A stretch of DNA of 64,000 nt from Paenibacillus sp. BK033 (lineage in GTDB: Bacteria; Bacillota; Bacilli; Paenibacillales; Paenibacillaceae), in assembly GCF_004345425.1 (NCBI RefSeq), contig NZ_SLVP01000003.1, positions 345,975 to 409,974 of the forward strand, given 5' to 3'. Positions 54,937 to 62,908 of the stretch are shown here, in pieces. How positions within the stretch are numbered: the stretch's first letter is position 1; each line of letters starts with the position of its first letter. The notes beneath the pieces are model-generated. The model saw nothing but the letters and a program-made list of their open reading frames with translations. It was not told where the DNA came from and did not search any database. Position numbers and translations under genes: made by a program.

Positions 54937-56100
54937 ATGAGTCAAGAACAAGTGGCTGAAGGGTATTTTGGAGAATTTGGCGGCAGCTTTGTCCCGCCTG
55001 AGCTGAAGGAAGTATTGGACTACTTAAGCGCGCAATTCAACAAGTTCAAGGATGATCCGGAATTTAAGGAAGAATTGGACTACTATTTGAAGGAATATGT
55101 CGGCCGCGAAAATCCGCTGACTTACGCCGAGCAGCTGACGAACGCCTGGGGCGGCGCAAAAATCTACCTGAAGCGCGAGGACTTGAATCATACCGGCGCT
55201 CACAAAATCAATAACGTAGTCGGCCAGATCCTGCTCGCCAAACGAATGGGCGCCAAGCGCGTCATTGCCGAGACCGGTGCCGGCCAGCACGGCGTCGCTA
55301 CCGCAACCGCATGCGCGATGTTCAACATGGACTGCGTCATCTATATGGGCGCGGAGGACACGCGCCGTCAGGCGCTTAACGTATTCCGGATGGAGCTCCT
55401 TGGCGCTACCGTCGTACCGGTAGACAAAGGGCAAGGCCGCCTGAAGGATGCCGTTGACGAAGCGCTGAACGATCTGGTAGCCAATTATAAGAACACCTTC
55501 TACCTTCTGGGTTCGGCCGTAGGCCCGCATCCATTCCCAACCATGGTCAAGCACTTCCAATCGATCATCAGCGAAGAGTCGAAGCGTCAGATTCTGGCCA
55601 AGGAAGGCCGTCTTCCGGATGCCGTGATCGCCTGCGCCGGCGGCGGCAGCAACGCGATTGGCGCTTTCGCCCACTACATCGACGAGCCATCCGTACGCCT
55701 GATCGGCGTTGAACCGGATCAAGCGCCAACCTTGACCGAAGGCGTACCTGGCATCATCCACGGCTTCAAATGCCTTGTGCTGCTTGATGAGGAGGGCAAT
55801 CCAAGAAAAACGTACTCTATCGCGGCAGGCCTCGATTATCCGGGTATCGGACCGGAGCACAGCCATCTGAAGGTCAGCGGCCGCGCGGAATACGTTACGG
55901 TAAGCAACGAGGAAGTTCTGGCAGCGTTCCAGGAGCTGTCCCGCACGGAAGGCATTATCCCTGCGCTTGAGAGCGCCCATGCGGTTGCCCACGCGAAAAA
56001 GCTCGCTCCAACGATGAACAAGGACGAGATCATTATTATCAATCTGTCCGGCCGAGGCGATAAAGACGTGGAGCAGGTGTTCCACATGCTTCATAAATAG
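54937..56100 (+). CDS. trpB: Tryptophan synthase beta chain (stand-alone)
   Basis: 387 residues, standard TrpB1 length. [14 protein letters not shown] opening, PLP lysine Lys90 in [10 protein letters not shown], Glu81 in [22 protein letters not shown], phosphate-binding [10 protein letters not shown] and SGRGDKD near the end. It condenses indole (normally channelled from TrpA) with L-serine. No trpA or other trp gene is in the window, so it is either a second copy that scavenges indole or part of a split pathway. The frame also opens at a TTG (54919) overlapping GGAGG; ATG 54937 is chosen, with GGAGGCG upstream. Own terminator downstream. Confidence 0.94.
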   Translation: MSQEQVAEGYFGEFGGSFVPPELKEVLDYLSAQFNKFKDDPEFKEELDYYLKEYVGRENPLTYAEQLTNAWGGAKIYLKREDLNHTGAHKINNVVGQILLAKRMGAKRVIAETGAGQHGVATATACAMFNMDCVIYMGAEDTRRQALNVFRMELLGATVVPVDKGQGRLKDAVDEALNDLVANYKNTFYLLGSAVGPHPFPTMVKHFQSIISEESKRQILAKEGRLPDAVIACAGGGSNAIGAFAHYIDEPSVRLIGVEPDQAPTLTEGVPGIIHGFKCLVLLDEEGNPRKTYSIAAGLDYPGIGPEHSHLKVSGRAEYVTVSNEEVLAAFQELSRTEGIIPALESAHAVAHAKKLAPTMNKDEIIIINLSGRGDKDVEQVFHMLHK

Positions 56101-56109
56101 CGTAAGACT

Positions 56110-56147
56110 GCAGCTTCCGTCCTTTGGGCGGGGCTGCCTTTTTTTTG
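56110..56147 (+). terminator. Rho-independent terminator of trpB
   Basis: GCAGCTTCCG and CGGGGCTGC (56110-56137) form a stem with G-T pairs, followed by a run of eight T. Confidence 0.85.
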
Positions 56148-56243
56148 CCTGCCCGGAAGCGTATACTTGGGTTAGGCTTTAATAGTCTAGCGGTTACGGA
56201 GATGTTTGCGTGATAATTTCTTTTTGGGAGGTACATAAAACGT

Positions 56244-57599
56244 ATGAGTTATGAAACGTATTTTTCGGAACGTAGAGAGCAGCAGCTGGAGGAGCTTAAA
56301 GAATTTTTGAGAATTCCAAGCATTTCGGCGCTGTCTGAGCATAAGCAGGACATGATCAAGGCTGCCGAGTGGGTAGCAGGCAAGCTTGCGTCAGCTGGCC
56401 TTGAGAACGTGAAGATTCATCAGACGGCCGGGCATCCGATTGTATATGCCGATCATCTTCATGCGCCGGGCAAACCAACGGTCCTGGTCTACGGCCACTA
56501 TGACGTACAGCCGGTCGATCCGCTTCATCTGTGGGAGACGCCGCCGTTCGAACCGACGGAACGGGGCGGCAAGCTGTACGCTCGCGGGGCTACGGACGAT
56601 AAAGGTCAGGTGTTCCTGCATATCAAAGCCGTTGAAGCCTTGCTCAAGCAGGAGCAGCAGCTCCCGGTTAACGTGAAGTTCTGCATTGAAGGCGAAGAAG
56701 AGATTTCAAGCCCTAACCTGCTGACCTTCTTGAACGAGAAGCAAGAGCTGCTCGCAACCGATGCCGTGCTGATCTCGGATACTTCCCTAATTGAAAAAGG
56801 CAAACCGGCCATCTCTACCGGTCTGCGCGGTCTTTGCTCGCTTGAGTTGACCATTAACGCTTCGAACACGGACCTGCACTCGGGTACCTACGGCGGCGGC
56901 GTTCCCAACGCGCTTCATGCCATGGTTGAACTGCTCGCTTCGCTTCATGACAAGCATGGCCGCATTACGGTGGAAGGCTTCTACGAAGGAGTTCCCGAAC
57001 TGACGGCAGCCCTTCATGAAGAGTTCGAAAAACAGCAATTCAATGAAGAGCAGCTGAAGAAAACGCTTGGACTAAGCACGCTGTACGGAGAAGAAGGTTT
57101 TACGTTCGTAGAGCGCACGGGCGCCCGTCCAACGCTGGAGCTGAACGGCGTATGGGGCGGCTTCCAAGGCGAAGGCACCAAGACGGTTATTCCGAAGGAA
57201 GCGCATGCGAAGATTACCTGCCGCCTGGTTGGCCAGCAGGATCCTCAGCGCATTCTGGATGCCATCATCGCGCATCTTCATGCAAACGTGCAAGCCGGAG
57301 TTACGTTAACCGTGAAGCCGGGCGAAAAAGCTCGCGCCTTCGATATGGATCCGTCGATCCCGCTTCTGCAAACGGCGGCCGACGCCTATGAAGCCGTATA
57401 CGGCACACGCGCATTGTTTACGAAAGACGGCGGTTCGATCCCGATTGTCGAGACCTTCTCCCGCCAGCTGTCGGCGCCTGTGATCATGATGGGCTTTGGC
57501 CTGCCGGACGAGAATCTTCATGCTCCCAACGAGCATTTCAACCTCGAGAACTTCGACAAAGGGCTGCTGACGATCGTGGAGTTTTTGAAAAGAGTTTAA
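56244..57599 (+). CDS. M20-family dipeptidase
   Basis: 451 residues, no signal peptide. Zinc site residues: His85 and catalytic Asp87 in VLVYGHYDVQPVD, Asp118 in GATDDKGQ, the glutamate pair in CIEGEEEISSPNL, and a C-terminal HAPNEHF. The dimerisation domain (about 190-350) carries SGTYGGGVPNAL. It resembles cytosolic non-specific dipeptidases (CNDP-like). ATG at 56244 with GGGAGG eleven bases upstream. Single gene; no terminator hairpin of note follows, only palindromic repeats. Confidence 0.93.
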   Translation: MSYETYFSERREQQLEELKEFLRIPSISALSEHKQDMIKAAEWVAGKLASAGLENVKIHQTAGHPIVYADHLHAPGKPTVLVYGHYDVQPVDPLHLWETPPFEPTERGGKLYARGATDDKGQVFLHIKAVEALLKQEQQLPVNVKFCIEGEEEISSPNLLTFLNEKQELLATDAVLISDTSLIEKGKPAISTGLRGLCSLELTINASNTDLHSGTYGGGVPNALHAMVELLASLHDKHGRITVEGFYEGVPELTAALHEEFEKQQFNEEQLKKTLGLSTLYGEEGFTFVERTGARPTLELNGVWGGFQGEGTKTVIPKEAHAKITCRLVGQQDPQRILDAIIAHLHANVQAGVTLTVKPGEKARAFDMDPSIPLLQTAADAYEAVYGTRALFTKDGGSIPIVETFSRQLSAPVIMMGFGLPDENLHAPNEHFNLENFDKGLLTIVEFLKRV

Positions 57600-57642
57600 T
57601 TAGTCTCTCTCTGGTTATGTAACCGGAAGACTAACTTCACTT

Positions 57643-57780
57643 CTACATTGCACGAAGTGCAGGATATTTCACTGAATAGGCCTTTATTGGTCGCTTTTGC
57701 CTTCATATCCTGCATTCTGTGCAGGATATCGCCGGCTAATGGGTTTAACAGCATCCTTATGCTGTAAATAGTGCAATGCC
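57643..57780. repeat. TGCA-type palindromic repeats, locus 2
   Basis: Related units at 57643-57668 (TACATTGCACGAAGTGCAGG), 57705-57729 (perfect 10-bp arms ATATCCTGCA and TGCAGGATAT around TTCTG) and 57761-57780 (CTGTAAATAGTGCAATGCCG). They resemble the cluster at 35895-36082, the first unit sharing ACATTGCACG with 35944-35953. Confidence 0.6.
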
Positions 57781-57794
57781 GTAGGCTATAACAC

Positions 57795-57828
57795 AAAAGA
57801 GGCAGCCCATTTTTAGGGCTGCCTCTTC
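57795..57828 (-). terminator. Terminator of metQ
   Basis: AAGAGGCAGCCC (57797-57808) pairs perfectly with GGGCTGCCTCTT (57816-57827); only TTGTG follows on the minus strand, so the T-run is short. Confidence 0.75.
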
Positions 57829-57834
57829 AATATT

Positions 57835-58680
57835 TTAAAACGCCGGAAGCGCGATATCGCTGTAATTGTCCTCGAGGAACTTTTTTACCTCCGGGCCGGT
57901 CATCCGCTCTGCCAGCTTCTGAATCGCCGGGGAGTTTACGTTGTCCTCGCGAGCGACCAAGGTAATCACGAAGTCGGATTCGCTGCCTTCTTTGATTAAT
58001 GCGTCCTTCTTGGGAGTCAGACCAAGCGGCTTCGCGTAAGCCGGCGTCATGAGCACCATGTCGACGTCATCGATGACGCGGGCCAGCATCAGCAGATCCA
58101 CTTCCTTGAACTTAAACTTATGCGGGTTATCGACGATGTCGGCTTGAGTGGCCTTGATGCCAACGCCTTCTTTCAGCCTGAGCAGGCCGTTTTTCTCCAT
58201 CATGACAAGCGAACGTCCGATATTGGACGGGTCGTTTGCAATCGCGATCGTTGCGCCGTCGGGAAGATCCTCGATTTTTTTATATTTTTTCGAGTAGCCG
58301 CCGTATACCGCATTATAGATCGCTTTGACCGGTACCAGCTTCGCCTTGTTGGTTGCGTTGAAATCGTTCATGTAGGGTACGTGCTGGAAAAAATTCGCGT
58401 CTACTTCTTTATGCTGAAGCGCCGTGTTCGGCTGTACGTTGTCCGACAGCGTTACAATCTCCAGGTTAATGCCATCCTGCTTCAAGAGCGGCTTGACCAG
58501 CTCCAGAATCTCGCTCATCGGCGGGATTAGGACCGCTACCTTGAGGTTCACTTCCTGTCCGGCTTTCCCTTCGTTTGCCGCCTGATCGTCCTGCTTGTCC
58601 GGCTTATTATTTTGACCGCATCCCGCGACAATCGCCATAAGGAGCGCGAGCATGACGAGCCCGATTAGTTTACTTCTCAC
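57835..58680 (-). CDS. metQ: MetQ/NlpA-family methionine-binding lipoprotein
   Basis: 281 residues. Lipoprotein signal, lipobox AIVAGC (cysteine 21). The mature domain has VDANFFQHVPYMNDFN, AIANDPSNIGRSLVMMEKNGL and DMVLMTPAYAKPLGL, the NlpA fold that binds D/L-methionine or methionine-like amino acids. The usual MetN ATPase and MetI permease genes are not beside it, so it must use a transporter encoded elsewhere. GTG start at 58680 with GGGAGG eight bases upstream. No SAM riboswitch is recognisable in the leader. Confidence 0.92.
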   Translation of the reverse strand: MRSKLIGLVMLALLMAIVAGCGQNNKPDKQDDQAANEGKAGQEVNLKVAVLIPPMSEILELVKPLLKQDGINLEIVTLSDNVQPNTALQHKEVDANFFQHVPYMNDFNATNKAKLVPVKAIYNAVYGGYSKKYKKIEDLPDGATIAIANDPSNIGRSLVMMEKNGLLRLKEGVGIKATQADIVDNPHKFKFKEVDLLMLARVIDDVDMVLMTPAYAKPLGLTPKKDALIKEGSESDFVITLVAREDNVNSPAIQKLAERMTGPEVKKFLEDNYSDIALPAF

Positions 58681-58761
58681 AATCCATTCCTCCCGTTTAT
58701 ATCCGGCTGGCTTTATTATCTCTCTCTGCCAAATTTGACAGTCAGCCGCCTGTAAGACCCA

Positions 58762-58790
58762 AGTCTAAGCGAGTCCCATTCATAAATCAA
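58762..58790 (-). promoter_or_regulatory. Probable promoter of metQ
   Basis: Minus strand TTGATT (58790-58785), 17 bases, TAGACT (58767-58762): four of six at each hexamer, 82 bases before the start codon. Confidence 0.4.
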
Positions 58791-58832
58791 TCTAGAGATT
58801 CGCTCGCACTGTTCGCAATTTGGAATATGAAA

Positions 58833-58838
58833 TATAAT
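58833..58838 (+). promoter_or_regulatory. -10 hexamer of glsA
   Basis: Consensus TATAAT 65 bases before the glutaminase start, in an AT-rich stretch; the -35 is poor. Confidence 0.35.
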
Positions 58839-58903
58839 TAAATAAAAACAGCTTCGAAAGCTCACGCTTCGTCTCGGGCAGGCTTGGAAGGGAGGAACCC
58901 GCA

Positions 58904-59851
58904 ATGTCATTTACTGCGCAAGAAATCGAATTATTAAACCGCCAGCTCCCGGTTTGGGTAGAGGCGAGCAAGGTCCGTTCCGCCTACGGCAAGACGGCTT
59001 CCTATATTCCGGAGCTGGCCAAAGCTCCGCAGCATGCGCTTGGCATCCACATGATCGATACGAACGGGCATGCAGTTTCGGCTGGCGACTGCGGGCTCTC
59101 TTTTACGATGCAGAGTATCTCCAAAGTATTTACGCTAATTCTCGCCTTAATGGACAACGGAGAGGAAGCCGTCTTCCAAAAGGTCGGCATGGAGCCGACC
59201 GGCGACAACTTCAACTCCATGCTCAAGCTGGAGCTTGTCCGTCCCGGCATCCCGTTTAACCCTCTGATTAACGCCGGCGCTATTGCTATCTCTTCCTTGA
59301 TTAACGGCCGGAATTCGGCTGAGAAATCCGCACGCGTTTTGTCCTTTTTCCAAGCCCTTGCAAGCAATGATACGTTAACGTACGACATGGAGGTATATAA
59401 ATCGGAATCGGATACCGCCAATCTGAACCGGTCAATGGCCTATCTGCTGAAAGATAACGGCGTTCTGGAGGGGCAAGTCGAGGACGTGCTGGATGTTTAC
59501 TTCCGTCATTGCTCGATTCAGGTGACATGCAGCGACTTGGCCCGGATGGCGCTGGTCCTTGCAAACAACGGAACCGATCCGGTAACCGGTGCCTCCCTGA
59601 TCCCCCGCCGGTATGTGCAGATCGCGAAGACCTTTATGATTACATGCGGGATGTACAATGCGTCGGGCGAATTCGCCATCCAGGTAGGGCTTCCGGCAAA
59701 AAGCGGCGTATCCGGCGGAATCCTCACGATGGTGCCGGGAAGGCTTGGCATCGGGGTAATTGGTCCGGCTCTTAATTCCAAAGGCAACAGCATCGCGGGC
59801 GTCCATCTGCTTGAGACCCTGTCGCGCGAACTGGATTGGAGCTTGTTCTAA
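58904..59851 (+). CDS. glsA: Glutaminase A
   Basis: 315 residues, normal length for GlsA (about 309). Serine-dependent beta-lactamase-like fold with S-x-x-K motif Ser71-Lys74 in TMQSISKVF, GDNFNSMLKLE, NPLINAGAIAI and SGVSGGILTMVPGRLGIGV. It hydrolyses glutamine to glutamate and ammonia. ATG 58904 with GGGAGG eight bases upstream. Divergent from metQ and monocistronic. No glutamine transporter gene (as in glsA-glnT) follows. Confidence 0.95.
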   Translation: MSFTAQEIELLNRQLPVWVEASKVRSAYGKTASYIPELAKAPQHALGIHMIDTNGHAVSAGDCGLSFTMQSISKVFTLILALMDNGEEAVFQKVGMEPTGDNFNSMLKLELVRPGIPFNPLINAGAIAISSLINGRNSAEKSARVLSFFQALASNDTLTYDMEVYKSESDTANLNRSMAYLLKDNGVLEGQVEDVLDVYFRHCSIQVTCSDLARMALVLANNGTDPVTGASLIPRRYVQIAKTFMITCGMYNASGEFAIQVGLPAKSGVSGGILTMVPGRLGIGVIGPALNSKGNSIAGVHLLETLSRELDWSLF

Positions 59852-59873
59852 GCGTTTGGAAAAGTTCACAGCG

Positions 59874-59907
59874 AATAAGACCCTCCGAAGCCGGACAGGG
59901 TCTTATT
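59874..59907 (+). terminator. Stem-loop after glsA
   Basis: AATAAGACCCT (59874-59884) pairs with AGGGTCTTATT (59897-59907). The U-run is within the stem; no long T-run follows. Confidence 0.6.
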
Positions 59908-60018
59908 TGGGCTGAATCGCATTTTCACTGTTTCCGCCTATACCTCACATATATCCCTTGTGTCCTTAGTTATTGATTAACCAGCACTTCCGGCACGTCT
60001 CCGGCACCTTCCTGCTCA

Positions 60019-60043
60019 CTTAAAGTCCCTAAAGGGCTTTAAG
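60019..60043. repeat. CTTAAG-type palindromic repeat, copy 2
   Basis: Arms CTTAAAGTCCC and GGGCTTTAAG, with one G-T pair; same 25-bp length as copy 1 at 22003. Confidence 0.65.
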
Positions 60044-60070
60044 CACCTCGTAGTGCTGCTTTTCAGCAAG

Positions 60071-60096
60071 CTTAAGGCTCCCCTAGGGACTTTAAG
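60071..60096. repeat. CTTAAG-type palindromic repeat, copy 3
   Basis: CTTAAGGCTCCCC and AGGGACTTTAAG; 27 bases after copy 2, same orientation-neutral palindrome. Confidence 0.6.
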
Positions 60097-60100
60097 CAAA

Positions 60101-60155
60101 AATAAAAGAGGTGCGCGAAGCCCCGAGTACCAGACTCGGCAGGCTCCGCACACCT
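60101..60155 (-). terminator. Rho-independent terminator after the HNH gene
   Basis: A stem of about 20 bp (60109-60128 with 60135-60155, a few mismatches), followed on the minus strand by CTTTTATTTTT. Confidence 0.8.
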
Positions 60156-60164
60156 CCACCCTAC

Positions 60165-60965
60165 TTAAAGCTCCCGCATGAATTCGTCAATGTCTTTATC
60201 CGCTTTGGATTGATTACATTCGTTGCAGGCGCATACGCAATTATCCGGCGTCGTATGGCCGCCCTTTGCCCGCGGCAGCATATGGTCGATGGTATCGCCG
60301 TATTGTCCGCAGAAATGGCAGGTGTAATTGTCCCTTGTCAGAATGTAGATCCGGAAATCCTTATTGCTGAACAAGCGCCGAATCGTGGTTCGGTTCACAA
60401 TAACGGCGGCCTTCTCCTTCACGAGCGTTACCGCAAGCTCCAGATCAATCTCCTGATGCCAGCGCCGTCCTTTATCGGTCTTGCCGCGCATCCAGACCGT
60501 CCCTTTGCGCGTCGTCCGCAGCAGAGTGGCATCCGTCGGCGAATAATTCGCCGGAAGCGGACTCGGACGGTATTTCCCGCCAGCTCCGGCAGTCCGTGCC
60601 GGAGCTTTGGACGGTCTAGGCCGCTTTGGCGCTGCGGCAGGAGTTGCTGCCGCATCAGGCTCAGCAACCGGCGCGGCAGCAGGCTCAGCCTGGTTTGCCG
60701 GCAAGGCGGCAACCGCCGCGGGCACAACCAGTGGCGCGGCAGCCACATCCTTATGTTTAGCAATAGATACCATAACCGGAGCGGTAATCCGGCCTCTTGT
60801 CTTGCGGCAGCTGCGGCAGGCGCCGCGCCGCGAAGCCGGTCCCGAACGTCTGCCCGTGCGGCGGAGAAAATCCGTCACCGGCTTTTGCTCCAGGCAATGC
60901 ACGCATTGCTTATATTGAGTCGTTTGCAAGTTATCGGTCATCGGTAGTGCCGGGTGTTCTAGCAC
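60165..60965 (-). CDS. HNH endonuclease-family protein with N-terminal zinc-knuckle and Ala/Pro linker
   Basis: 266 residues. The N-terminal region (about 20-60) has CVHC and CRSC pairs, a probable zinc ribbon. A low-complexity Ala/Pro stretch follows (about 70-125), then a conserved segment (about 130-195). The C-terminal HNH domain (about 205-262) reads ILTRDNYTCHFCGQYGDTIDHMLPRAKGG, then CVCACNECNQSKADK, with both CxxC zinc pairs, the DH catalytic motif and the final N. It presumably cuts DNA; no phage or restriction genes are near. GTG at 60965 with GGGGTGA upstream, or ATG 60941 without a clear ribosome site. It lies 28 bases after yhaM on the same strand. Confidence 0.85.
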   Translation of the reverse strand: MLEHPALPMTDNLQTTQYKQCVHCLEQKPVTDFLRRTGRRSGPASRRGACRSCRKTRGRITAPVMVSIAKHKDVAAAPLVVPAAVAALPANQAEPAAAPVAEPDAAATPAAAPKRPRPSKAPARTAGAGGKYRPSPLPANYSPTDATLLRTTRKGTVWMRGKTDKGRRWHQEIDLELAVTLVKEKAAVIVNRTTIRRLFSNKDFRIYILTRDNYTCHFCGQYGDTIDHMLPRAKGGHTTPDNCVCACNECNQSKADKDIDEFMREL

Positions 60966-60993
60966 CCGTCTTTCACCCCATTACCCTTTATAA

Positions 60994-61950
60994 TTACAGC
61001 TTCATCCGATAGATCGGTTTATTCTCCAGTCCGCGGACAACAGGCGTCCATGGCTCGCTTTCCGGAGTTGTTTGCAGGGCATCCTCGACCATTTGCAGCT
61101 TGGCGTCCATCGCATCGATATGATGCAGCGCCACGGCCTCCGCCGTTTGCGGCTGAACGGGACTCCCCCACTCTCCCAGATTATGATGAGACAGCACCAT
61201 ATGCTGCAATCCCAGCACTTTTTCCGAATCCAAATCAATATTGCAGCGGATGGCCGCCTCCGTAATCCATGTCGATGCCAGCGAAATATGTCCCATCAGC
61301 TTGCCCGAAAGGCTGTAGTCGGATACGATGCCAAGCTGCGCGATCATCTCCTCGGGCTTGGCGATATCATGAAGAATAATGCCTGCCTTCAGCAGATCGG
61401 CGTTCAGGAACGGGCGCTGCCTGCACAGAAATTCCCCGATCTCCAGCATTCTCGCCATATGGTAAGCAAGTCCGGCAAAATACGCATGATGATGCGTCTT
61501 GGCTGCCGGGTAATGCGTCAGCTTTTCCTCCACCTTCGTCACGCAATAAGTGACAATCGCCTTAATCTCCGTGTCTTGAATACTGTCCTTCGCTTTATGA
61601 ATCGTATCGATAAGTTCATTCGAAGCAACCGGCGCCGAACGGATAAAATCCGTCAGCGTGATGCCGTCTGCCTCGCCGGCGGGGCGCATGCGCGAAATTT
61701 TGATCTGAAGCTTCTCGCGGTATAAATGGACATTCCCTTGAACCTTAACGAGGCCCATGGGGAAGAAGGTTTCTTTGTCCTGCGAAGAGACATCCCAGAA
61801 CTTGGCCCCCAGCTGTCCGGTGCCGTCGGCAAGTACGATATCAAAATAATCCTTGGGCGTAGTTGCATTCGTCTGCTTTACTTCCAGCTCCTTAAGCAAA
61901 TAGAAGCCGGTAAAATCGTCCTGATTGCGAAGATCTTTAATTTGCGTCAT
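60994..61950 (-). CDS. yhaM: 3'-5' exoribonuclease YhaM-like
   Basis: 318 residues. An N-terminal OB-fold (about 5-95; FYLLKELEVKQTN, DIVLADGTGQLGAKFWD) and a C-terminal HD domain (about 150-290; HHHAYFAGLAYHMARM, LHDIAKPEEM) are the two domains of YhaM. The enzyme degrades RNA and single-stranded DNA from the 3' end with Mn2+. The frame opens at 62013, but ATG 61950 with GAGAGG upstream starts the conserved MTQIKDL. Co-directional with the HNH gene downstream. Confidence 0.93.
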   Translation of the reverse strand: MTQIKDLRNQDDFTGFYLLKELEVKQTNATTPKDYFDIVLADGTGQLGAKFWDVSSQDKETFFPMGLVKVQGNVHLYREKLQIKISRMRPAGEADGITLTDFIRSAPVASNELIDTIHKAKDSIQDTEIKAIVTYCVTKVEEKLTHYPAAKTHHHAYFAGLAYHMARMLEIGEFLCRQRPFLNADLLKAGIILHDIAKPEEMIAQLGIVSDYSLSGKLMGHISLASTWITEAAIRCNIDLDSEKVLGLQHMVLSHHNLGEWGSPVQPQTAEAVALHHIDAMDAKLQMVEDALQTTPESEPWTPVVRGLENKPIYRMKL

Positions 61951-62051
61951 TCGTGTTCCTCTCTCCAGCTGCCCACAACAATTGCGCGTAAATGCCGTCG
62001 CTATGGGACACATGATGCTCCTATTATACTATGAAATTCCTCGTTGCGGCG

Positions 62052-62103
62052 CGATAAAAGAAAGAGGCTGTCCGCCGACTTCTTGTCGGATGGACAGCCT
62101 CTG
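62052..62103 (-). terminator. Rho-independent terminator of the small SLH gene
   Basis: AGAGGCTGTCC and GGACAGCCTCT arms (62063-62102 overall), followed on the minus strand by TTCTTTTATC. Confidence 0.8.
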
Positions 62104-62110
62104 CCTTTTT

Positions 62111-62824
62111 TTACTCCAACGCCGTCGCCGGCGCCGAAGCCGCCGGTTCTTCAGGAGCTCCGGCTTCGCCGTTATCCTTATGCGTCTCGACAAATTCATG
62201 AGCCGCAAAAAGAATGGCAGCCGCTTCCGCGCGGTTTACGATTTGCTGCGGGTGGAAATTTCCGTCGGCGTCAAGCGCTACGATCTTATACAGCAGTGCA
62301 CGCTGGATCGTTCCCTGATAATCCACCGTGATATCCTTCTCGTCCTGGATGTTGATATACATCTTAACGAGCGGATATTGGCCGGTTTTCTCAAGGGCCT
62401 GAACGAGATAATACGCGAACTCTTCTCTGGTCAGCGGTTTGTTCGGGTCGATGTCGGCCGGCAGATCGAGTCCGTTGTAGTGAGCGATGACGAAGCTTTC
62501 CGCGTACCAGGCGTCATTTTTCACATGGGTGAAAAAGCCCTCCGCGGTAGGAGCTTGTTTGAAATCAATGGCAGCCAGGCTTAACTGCATCGTCCGGACG
62601 ATCAGCTCAATCCCTTGCGCTCCCGTGAGATTCTCTTCCGGATGGAACTCCGAAGAGGATACCCCTTTCACAATGCCAAGCTCCTGCAGAGCTTCGATTT
62701 GCGCGCGGCTGCTGGTGCCGGCGATGTCGGTAAAGCCGGAATCATCGGCCGCAAGCGCCTGCCCGGATAACGCTCCGAACAAGACGGCGGCGGAAATCGC
62801 CGCGGCAGTGATGCGTTTTTTCAT
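62111..62824 (-). CDS. Small secreted SLH-domain protein
   Basis: 237 residues. Signal peptide (about 1-25, cleavage near ALA-AD), then SLH-like repeats: FTDIAGTSSRAQIEALQELGIVKGVSSSEFHPEENLT (about 31-67), a degenerate middle repeat ending PLTREEFAYYLVQALE (about 129-144), and a third with IVALDADGNFHPQQIVNRAEAAAILF (about 180-205). An acidic, Ala/Pro-rich tail ends the protein. No other domain is present. It is more diverged than the SLH triplets of the large proteins, so wall binding is less certain. ATG 62824 with AGGAGG upstream. Confidence 0.82.
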   Translation of the reverse strand: MKKRITAAAISAAVLFGALSGQALAADDSGFTDIAGTSSRAQIEALQELGIVKGVSSSEFHPEENLTGAQGIELIVRTMQLSLAAIDFKQAPTAEGFFTHVKNDAWYAESFVIAHYNGLDLPADIDPNKPLTREEFAYYLVQALEKTGQYPLVKMYINIQDEKDITVDYQGTIQRALLYKIVALDADGNFHPQQIVNRAEAAAILFAAHEFVETHKDNGEAGAPEEPAASAPATALE

Positions 62825-62908
62825 AATCGTATGTCCTCCTTCATCCTCTAAGCTGCGATAATGAACAGCTGTTCAAAGTTATGGACGAAGGTCATGCGGG
62901 AAAGGTTG

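Larger units (their letters stand above)
59908..60108. other. Non-coding region with palindromes between glsA and the HNH gene
   Basis: About 200 bases, with two CTTAAG-type palindromes and no convincing reading frame or promoter. Confidence 0.5.

Noticed and set aside
55024..56094. 356-codon minus-strand frame opposite trpB
   Set aside because: trpB is unmistakable; the antisense product has no family resemblance.
58681..58903. Possible SAM (S-box) riboswitch or T-box upstream of metQ
   Set aside because: The conserved S-box and T-box core sequences are not found in the leader on the minus strand.
60165..60965. Remnant of a phage or group I intron homing nuclease
   Set aside because: No phage genes, intron boundaries or target-gene interruption are visible around the HNH gene.
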